Below, in pieces: positions 12,446 through 16,029 of a stretch of DNA of 16,029 nt. The DNA comes from an uncultured Eubacterium sp. (GTDB lineage: Bacteria; Bacillota_A; Clostridia; Lachnospirales; Lachnospiraceae), in NCBI GenBank assembly GCA_948468465.1, contig CAOKJJ010000115.1, positions 1 to 16,029 on the forward strand, read 5' to 3'. How positions within the stretch are numbered: the stretch's first letter is position 1; every line of letters begins with the position of its first letter. A model generated the notes under the pieces. It did no database searches and had not been told where the DNA came from. It worked only from the letters and a program-made list of their open reading frames with translations. The position numbers and the translations under genes were made by a program.

Positions 12446-13363
12446 ATGGAAGAACATATGGAAACAATGGAAGATTACAAAGCGGAGCTGGAAGCTTCCT
12501 TCCGCAGCATTCACGAAGGAGATATTGTGACTGCCACTGTCATTGCCGTATCAGAGGAAGAAGCAACCCTGGACTTAAAATATTATGCCCCTGGAATTAT
12601 CAAAGCCGCAGATTTAAGCGATGACCCTGACTACTCGATTTTGCAGGAGCTGCATCCTGGAGATGAAATACAGGCAACCGTAATCCGTCTGGATGACGGA
12701 GAAGGCAATATTCTCTTATCCAAAAAAGAAGCTAACCAGATGCTTGGCTGGGAGAAATTAAAAACGGCGATGGATCAGGAAACGGTTTTTACCGTACGCG
12801 TAAAAGAAGCCGTAAATGCTGGCGTCGTTGCATACGCAGAGGGACTGCGCGGTTTTATTCCCGCTTCACAGTTAAGTCTTGATTATGTGGAAGACACGTC
12901 TGTTTTTGTTGGAAAAGACCTGGAGGTGCGTGTCATTACGGCAGACGCATCAAACCAAAAGCTCGTGCTGTCTGCAAAATCTGTATTAAAAGAACGTGCG
13001 CAGGAAGAAAGAAATCACCGCATTTCCATGCTTGTGCCAGGTACTGTCGTAGAAGGCACTGTGGAAAGCCTGACAAATTACGGCGCTTTTGTTAACATCG
13101 GAAACGGCCTGACCGGACTGGTGCATGTATCGCAGATCTGCGGGCGTCGGATTCGAAAACCGTCTGAGGTACTTAAGGTCGGACAAAACGTGCGTGCAAA
13201 GATTTTAAATACGAATGACAACCGGATTGCGTTAAGCATTCGCGCGTTAGAAGAAATTACTGAAACAAGCGAGGAGACGTCTGCAGAAGCAGCCGAATAT
13301 CATACAACTGAATCTGCCTCCACTTCCCTCGGTGACCTGATTGCCAAGCTGCATCTGCATTAA
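12446..13363 (+). CDS. Protein with three S1 RNA-binding domains, ribosomal protein S1-like
   Basis: This 305-residue cytosolic protein is built of three S1 OB-fold domains. Domain 1 is about 24-93 (GDIVTATVIAVSEEEATLDL), domain 2 about 109-178 (the EGLRGFIPASQL patch is its core) and domain 3 about 198-267 (GTVVEGTVESLTNYGAFVNI, then GLTGLVHVSQI), the last being the most canonical. An acidic Thr/Ser/Glu-rich tail of about 35 residues follows. Such short S1 homologues in Firmicutes bind mRNA and may help translation or RNA turnover; they are annotated as RpsA homologues but lack the six domains of E. coli S1. GGAAAGGA lies six bases before the ATG. It is a single-gene unit with its own promoter and terminator. 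Confidence 0.9.
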   Translation: MEEHMETMEDYKAELEASFRSIHEGDIVTATVIAVSEEEATLDLKYYAPGIIKAADLSDDPDYSILQELHPGDEIQATVIRLDDGEGNILLSKKEANQMLGWEKLKTAMDQETVFTVRVKEAVNAGVVAYAEGLRGFIPASQLSLDYVEDTSVFVGKDLEVRVITADASNQKLVLSAKSVLKERAQEERNHRISMLVPGTVVEGTVESLTNYGAFVNIGNGLTGLVHVSQICGRRIRKPSEVLKVGQNVRAKILNTNDNRIALSIRALEEITETSEETSAEAAEYHTTESASTSLGDLIAKLHLH

Positions 13364-13405
13364 TGCGGATGCATGATAAACTGTACCGGTAATTGGAAAC
13401 ACTTA

Positions 13406-13444
13406 AAAAGGCTGCGGGAAAATGCAGGTTTCCCACAGCCTTTT
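13406..13444. terminator. Strong bidirectional terminator
   Basis: The 16-position stem (13406-13421 with 13429-13444, one mismatch) has a 7-base loop. TTTT closes the plus-strand side and TTTTT the minus-strand side. It lies between the convergent S1-domain and thioesterase genes. Confidence 0.9.
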
Positions 13445-13516
13445 GTGAAGCACAGCATGCCCCTTAGGGAGTGCAGATCGCGGGAATGATTTTTCAAACA
13501 CGCTCTGGACAACACC

Positions 13517-13906
13517 CTATGATTTTAATTTATTTTCTGCTTTTTTGAAAAACTTCTCATTTTCAATAATAAATCGTTCATGCGTTCCCTGCCCGATCAG
13601 TCCGGCATCGTCAAACGCCTGTACATCAAACACCAGCTTGCGCCCGTCTACCTCAACAAGCTTGCTGACACAGCGGACATTCATGCCTACCGGTGTTGCT
13701 GACACATGATGAATGGTCAGTCCGGTTCCTACCGTCCCGCAGCCTTCCTCCAGTTCTTCCTGCACACTCTTCATGCATGTCTCTTCCATCAGAGCAATCA
13801 TTGCCGGCGTTGCATAAACTTCCAGCATGCCGCTGCCTAACGCTGCAGCAGTTGTTTCCTTCGTCACATTTCTGTCTAATTCGTTACTGATTCCAACCGT
13901 CAGCAT
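13517..13906 (-). CDS. Hotdog-fold thioesterase, FlK (fluoroacetyl-CoA thioesterase)-like
   Basis: This 129-residue single hotdog domain is probably a dimeric cytosolic acyl-CoA thioesterase. It has the arrangement seen in FlK: Thr33 in VYATPAMIALMEE, Glu41 or Glu42 eight to nine residues later, and His67 in HHVSATPVGM, which would correspond to the Thr/Glu/His catalytic set. The C-terminal GQGTHERFII is also typical. FlK-like proteins are widespread in anaerobes that do not meet fluoroacetate, so the natural substrate is probably another short acyl-CoA; that is inference. GGGGAGA lies about five bases before the ATG. It lies 82 bases downstream of efp in the same direction and may be read through from it. 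Confidence 0.88.
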   Translation of the reverse strand: MLTVGISNELDRNVTKETTAAALGSGMLEVYATPAMIALMEETCMKSVQEELEEGCGTVGTGLTIHHVSATPVGMNVRCVSKLVEVDGRKLVFDVQAFDDAGLIGQGTHERFIIENEKFFKKAENKLKS

Positions 13907-13941
13907 AACATTCTCCCCTTACAAAATCTAAAAGAAATGCT

Positions 13942-13969
13942 ATAACAGCTCCAAAAGCGGAACTGTTAT
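13942..13969 (-). terminator. Hairpin after efp, possible weak terminator or attenuator
   Basis: ATAACAG (13942-13948) pairs with CTGTTAT (13963-13969), with inner TCC/GGA pairing. On the minus strand the hairpin is followed by AGCATTTCTTTT, an interrupted T-rich stretch. It lies between efp and the thioesterase gene, so it could reduce rather than stop read-through. Confidence 0.5.
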
Positions 13970-13988
13970 GAAAAGTATTGTTATTTTT

Positions 13989-14546
13989 TTATACTCTGGA
14001 TAAATATTCACCTGTTCTTGTATCAATCTTGATCGTATCGCCCTGGTTCACAAACAGCGGCACATACACAGTAGCGCCTGTCTCTACGGTTGCAGGCTTC
14101 GTTGCGCCCGTTGCTGTATCGCCCTTGACACCTGGCTCTGTCTCTGAGATCTCCAATTCGACAAATAAAGGCGGCTCAACTGCGAATACCTCGCCGTTAT
14201 AAGAACAAATCTTAACCATTTCATTGTCCTTTACAAATTTTAAGGCATCGCCAATTGTAGCTGTTCCGATTGGAATCTGTTCATAAGTCTCTACATCCAT
14301 AAAATAAAACAGATCTCCATCCGAATATAAATACTGCATGTCCTTGCGGTCAATGCGTGCCTGCGGGCATTTGTCCACCGGACGGAACGTCTTTTCCACA
14401 ACGCCGCCGCTCTTAATGTTTTTTAACTTTGTTCTTACAAAAGCCGCGCCTTTTCCTGGTTTTACATGCTGAAACTCAATAATCTGATAAATATTGCCTT
14501 CATATTCAATCGTAATTCCGTTTCTAAAATCTCCTGCTGAAATCAT
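13989..14546 (-). CDS. efp: Translation elongation factor P
   Basis: This is a full-length EF-P of 185 residues with three beta-barrel domains. EF-P binds between the ribosomal P and E sites and relieves stalling at consecutive prolines. The domain I loop [10 protein letters not shown] carries Lys32, the residue modified in many bacteria. Domain II begins near [20 protein letters not shown]. The domain III tail ([17 protein letters not shown]) is characteristic. The ATG follows AAGGAGG at a usual distance. The enzyme that modifies Lys32 is not in the window, so the modification type is unknown. The gene has its own strong sigma-A promoter with A tracts just upstream. Confidence 0.98.
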   Translation of the reverse strand: MISAGDFRNGITIEYEGNIYQIIEFQHVKPGKGAAFVRTKLKNIKSGGVVEKTFRPVDKCPQARIDRKDMQYLYSDGDLFYFMDVETYEQIPIGTATIGDALKFVKDNEMVKICSYNGEVFAVEPPLFVELEISETEPGVKGDTATGATKPATVETGATVYVPLFVNQGDTIKIDTRTGEYLSRV

Positions 14547-14594
14547 TCGATTCTTTCCTCCTTAAACTATCTGGGTTTTATACCCACTCTTTTT

Positions 14595-14623
14595 ATCATA
14601 TAATAAAAATCCTGACATTTCAA
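14595..14623 (-). promoter_or_regulatory. efp: Sigma-A promoter of efp
   Basis: TTGAAA (14623-14618), a 17-base spacer and TATGAT (14600-14595) on the minus strand. The leader carries a small hairpin (TGGGT TTTAT ACCCA on the plus strand, near 14576-14590) and then AAGGAGG. Confidence 0.75.
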
Positions 14624-14655
14624 CTGTTTTTTAACTGTTTTTTAATCTGTTTTTT
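14624..14655 (-). repeat. Three A6 tracts spaced 11-12 bases, directly upstream of the efp -35 element
   Basis: On the plus strand, T6 runs at 14627-14632, 14638-14643 and 14650-14655 sit in repeats of CTGTTTTTTAA type. The third copy forms the last codons of rpiB, and the second covers part of its stop. The spacing is close to one helical turn, so the DNA is expected to curve, or to act as an UP-like element, just before TTGAAA. Confidence 0.7.
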
Positions 14656-15097
14656 GATCTTTCCTTTCAATCTCATGAATCATATCAATTCTTGTCTGAT
14701 GCCTGCCGCCTTCAAACTCTGCTTCCAAATATGTCTTTACGATGTCTTTAGCTGTTTCAATTCCAATGATTCTGGAACCGAACGCAATAATGTTGGCATT
14801 GTTATGCTGCTTTACAAACCGGGCGGTTGTTGTTTCTGAGCATACGGCGGCACGTACTCCTTTTACTTTATTAGCTGCAAGTGAAATTCCAACGCCTGTG
14901 CCGCAGATCAAAATGCCGCAGTCCGCTTCTCCTGCCGCAATTGCACGCCCTACTTTTTCACCAATCTCCGGATAATTACAGCTTTCGGTCGTATCAACAC
15001 CAAAATTAACCACCTCATGCCCAAGCTCTTTTAAGTATATTACAAGCTCTTTTTTCATCTCCGGGGACGCATGGTCATTGCCAATAATAATTTTCAT
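14642..15097 (-). CDS. rpiB: Ribose-5-phosphate isomerase B (RpiB/LacAB family)
   Basis: This 151-residue cytosolic enzyme interconverts ribose 5-phosphate and ribulose 5-phosphate in the pentose phosphate pathway. Family marks are GNDHASPEMKKEL at the start (Asp8, His9), CNYPEIGEKVGRAI, the catalytic-cysteine loop GILICGTGVGISLAANKVKG (Cys65), and KQHNNANIIAFGSRIIG followed by FEGGRHQTRI. The ATG follows GGGAGG at a normal distance. LacA/LacB isomerases share the fold, but the lone gene and the full RpiB signature favour RpiB. It lies between yqeG and efp in the same orientation. Its last codons are part of a tandem A6-tract repeat that leads into the efp promoter. Confidence 0.96.
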   Translation of the reverse strand: MKIIIGNDHASPEMKKELVIYLKELGHEVVNFGVDTTESCNYPEIGEKVGRAIAAGEADCGILICGTGVGISLAANKVKGVRAAVCSETTTARFVKQHNNANIIAFGSRIIGIETAKDIVKTYLEAEFEGGRHQTRIDMIHEIERKDQKTD

Positions 15098-15118
15098 CGC
15101 TCTTTCCTCCCTTGTCTG

Positions 15119-15209
15119 TCAGGTATATTTGTTTATTCTACTGTGTTTTAAACATTTTTTATCATCAGGTATATTCGTTCATTTTCCTGCGTTTTAGCCA
15201 TTTTTTATA
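15119..15209 (-). repeat. Tandem 46-bp duplication of the 3' end of yqeG
   Basis: Unit 2 (15165-15209) is the true end of yqeG, coding for YKKWLKRRKMNEYT plus the stop. Unit 1 (15119-15163) lies just downstream and reads DKKCLKHSRINKYT plus a stop in the corresponding frame. The two units are about 80% identical by my count, with changes that are mostly transitions, and both end in TAT ACC TGA. Confidence 0.8.
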
Positions 15210-15686
15210 AGAATGAAGGACAATTTTTTCAGGATAACGTTTCAGTACAATTTGAATCTCCTCTTTCGGATTGATCGGCTTTACAAGAATGGTACGCATT
15301 CCTGCCAGATTCGCTCCCCATATATCGGTAAAAATCTGATCTCCGACAAACAGCGTATTGTCCTTATTTGTTTTTAAAAGGTGCATCGCCTTTTTATAAT
15401 TGGCTGTCCATGGTTTATGCGCCTTAAAAATATAGTTTACTTTAATGCTTTGATTAAACATCTGCACACGCGGCTCTTTATTATTTGATAACAGGCAGCA
15501 CCGAAAACCCAATTTTTTTAAATGCGCAAACAAATCCCTGGCCCGTGCATCCGCCGGTGCGCCATGCGGCACAAGTGTATTGTCTATATCAAAGATGACA
15601 CCACGGTATCCTTGTTTGTACATACGTTCAAAATCAATCTGATATGCCGAATCCACATATTCAGCCGGATAAAATCTGTGAAGCAT
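15165..15686 (-). CDS. yqeG: YqeG-family HAD class IIIA phosphatase
   Basis: The protein has 173 residues from the ATG at 15686. This start gives MLHRFYPAEYV, which aligns with the beginning of Bacillus subtilis YqeG (MLKKFFLPDEYV) and has AAGGA about nine bases upstream; an ATG at 15722 would overlap nrdR. HAD motifs present are FDIDNTLVPHG (motif I, two Asp), LLSNNKEPR (motif II), KPWTANYKKA (Lys of motif III) and FVGDQIFTDIWGAN (motif IV). It has no cap, as in subclass III. The family is conserved in Firmicutes, and a substrate is not established to my knowledge. It lies 25 bases after nrdR and is probably in the same transcript. A diverged duplicate of its last codons follows the stop. 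Confidence 0.93.
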   Translation of the reverse strand: MLHRFYPAEYVDSAYQIDFERMYKQGYRGVIFDIDNTLVPHGAPADARARDLFAHLKKLGFRCCLLSNNKEPRVQMFNQSIKVNYIFKAHKPWTANYKKAMHLLKTNKDNTLFVGDQIFTDIWGANLAGMRTILVKPINPKEEIQIVLKRYPEKIVLHSYKKWLKRRKMNEYT

Positions 15687-15711
15687 CCATTCCCATCCTT
15701 TTCCATACTTA

Positions 15712-16029
15712 TTACTTATCAAGTATTTTTTTTAATTCATCCATAAAGGTGTTGATATCCTTAAACTCCCGGTAAACAGATGCAAACCGCACGTAAGCGA
15801 CTGCCTCCAAATCTTTTAATTTGTCCATAACGATCTCACCGATGACCGTGCTTGGAATTTCCTTTTCTTCCATATTGAAAATCTCTGTCTCAATATCATC
15901 CACGAGTTTATTAATCGCATTTACTGAAATCGGACGTTTATGGCAGGCGCGCAAAATCCCCGCCTCTATTTTAGAACGGTCAAACTGCTCCCTGTTATTG
16001 TCTTTTTTAATTACGATTAAAGGAATCGT
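15712..16029 (-). CDS. nrdR: Transcriptional repressor NrdR, C-terminal part, truncated by the window edge
   Basis: The frame is open to position 16029, so the start lies outside the window. The visible 105 residues comprise the ATP-cone domain: PLIVIKKDNNREQFDRSKIE, AGILRACHKRPISVNAINKL, EIPSTVIGEIVMDKLKDLEA and VAYVRFASVYREFKDINTFM. The N-terminal zinc ribbon, about 45 residues, is missing only because of the edge. NrdR senses ATP/dATP and represses ribonucleotide reductase genes by binding NrdR boxes; no such box was recognised here. It lies just upstream of yqeG. Confidence 0.95.
   Translation of the reverse strand, partial: TIPLIVIKKDNNREQFDRSKIEAGILRACHKRPISVNAINKLVDDIETEIFNMEEKEIPSTVIGEIVMDKLKDLEAVAYVRFASVYREFKDINTFMDELKKILDK

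Noticed and set aside
14576..14590. Possible riboswitch in the efp leader
   Set aside because: Only a 5-bp hairpin is present; the leader of about 40 bases is too short for a known riboswitch.
15686..15722. Overlap between yqeG and nrdR reading frames
   Set aside because: It arises only from using the upstream ATG at 15722; the homology-supported start at 15686 leaves a 25-base gap.

Overview
The window looks like chromosomal DNA from a spore-forming Clostridia member, most plausibly a gut Lachnospiraceae. The signs are moderate-to-low GC, strong AGGAGG-type ribosome binding sites, sigma-A promoters of TTGAAA/TATAAT type, two ECF sigma factor/membrane-regulator pairs, a SleL/YaaH-type spore glucosaminidase and a block carrying nrdR, yqeG, rpiB and efp. 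Genus and species cannot be read from the sequence.

Layout. (a) 1-314: 5' part of a group IIC intron on the minus strand, running off the left edge and inserted directly behind a terminator hairpin. (b) 405-2157 (minus): ECF sigma factor and an overlapping DUF4179-type membrane regulator containing a 15-bp in-frame tandem repeat. (c) 2378-3772 (minus): a compact AT-rich three-gene cassette with its own sigma-A promoter and terminator; two proteins are of unknown function and the last resembles the chaperone SecB. (d) 4047-5385 (plus): a second ECF sigma factor and its translationally coupled membrane regulator, which has a strong internal start just before the membrane segment. (e) 5452-8302 (minus): HAD phosphatase, GNAT acetyltransferase, an M56 (BlaR1-like) membrane protease without a BlaI partner, and a 55-residue small protein preceded by an open coding-like stretch that has no start codon. 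(f) 8557-10080: a small XRE regulator divergent from a LysM-GH18 spore hydrolase, with two dyad operator-like repeats between the two promoters and a candidate sigma-E/K promoter. (g) 10196-12261: MATE exporter divergent from a Crp/Fnr-family regulator, with a 16-bp palindrome between them. (h) 12446-13363: protein with three S1 domains. (i) 13517-16029 (minus): FlK-like thioesterase, efp, rpiB, yqeG and the C-terminal part of nrdR.

How the genes work together. Much of the window is made of local regulator-target pairs: sigma with membrane regulator (twice), XRE with GH18, and Crp/Fnr with MATE. The right end is housekeeping: ribonucleotide reductase control, pentose phosphate isomerisation and translation elongation. 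The stretches most likely to be accessory are the group IIC intron and the SecB-like cassette. No rRNA, tRNA or CRISPR array was seen. No gene-free stretch exceeds about 300 bases apart from the intron.
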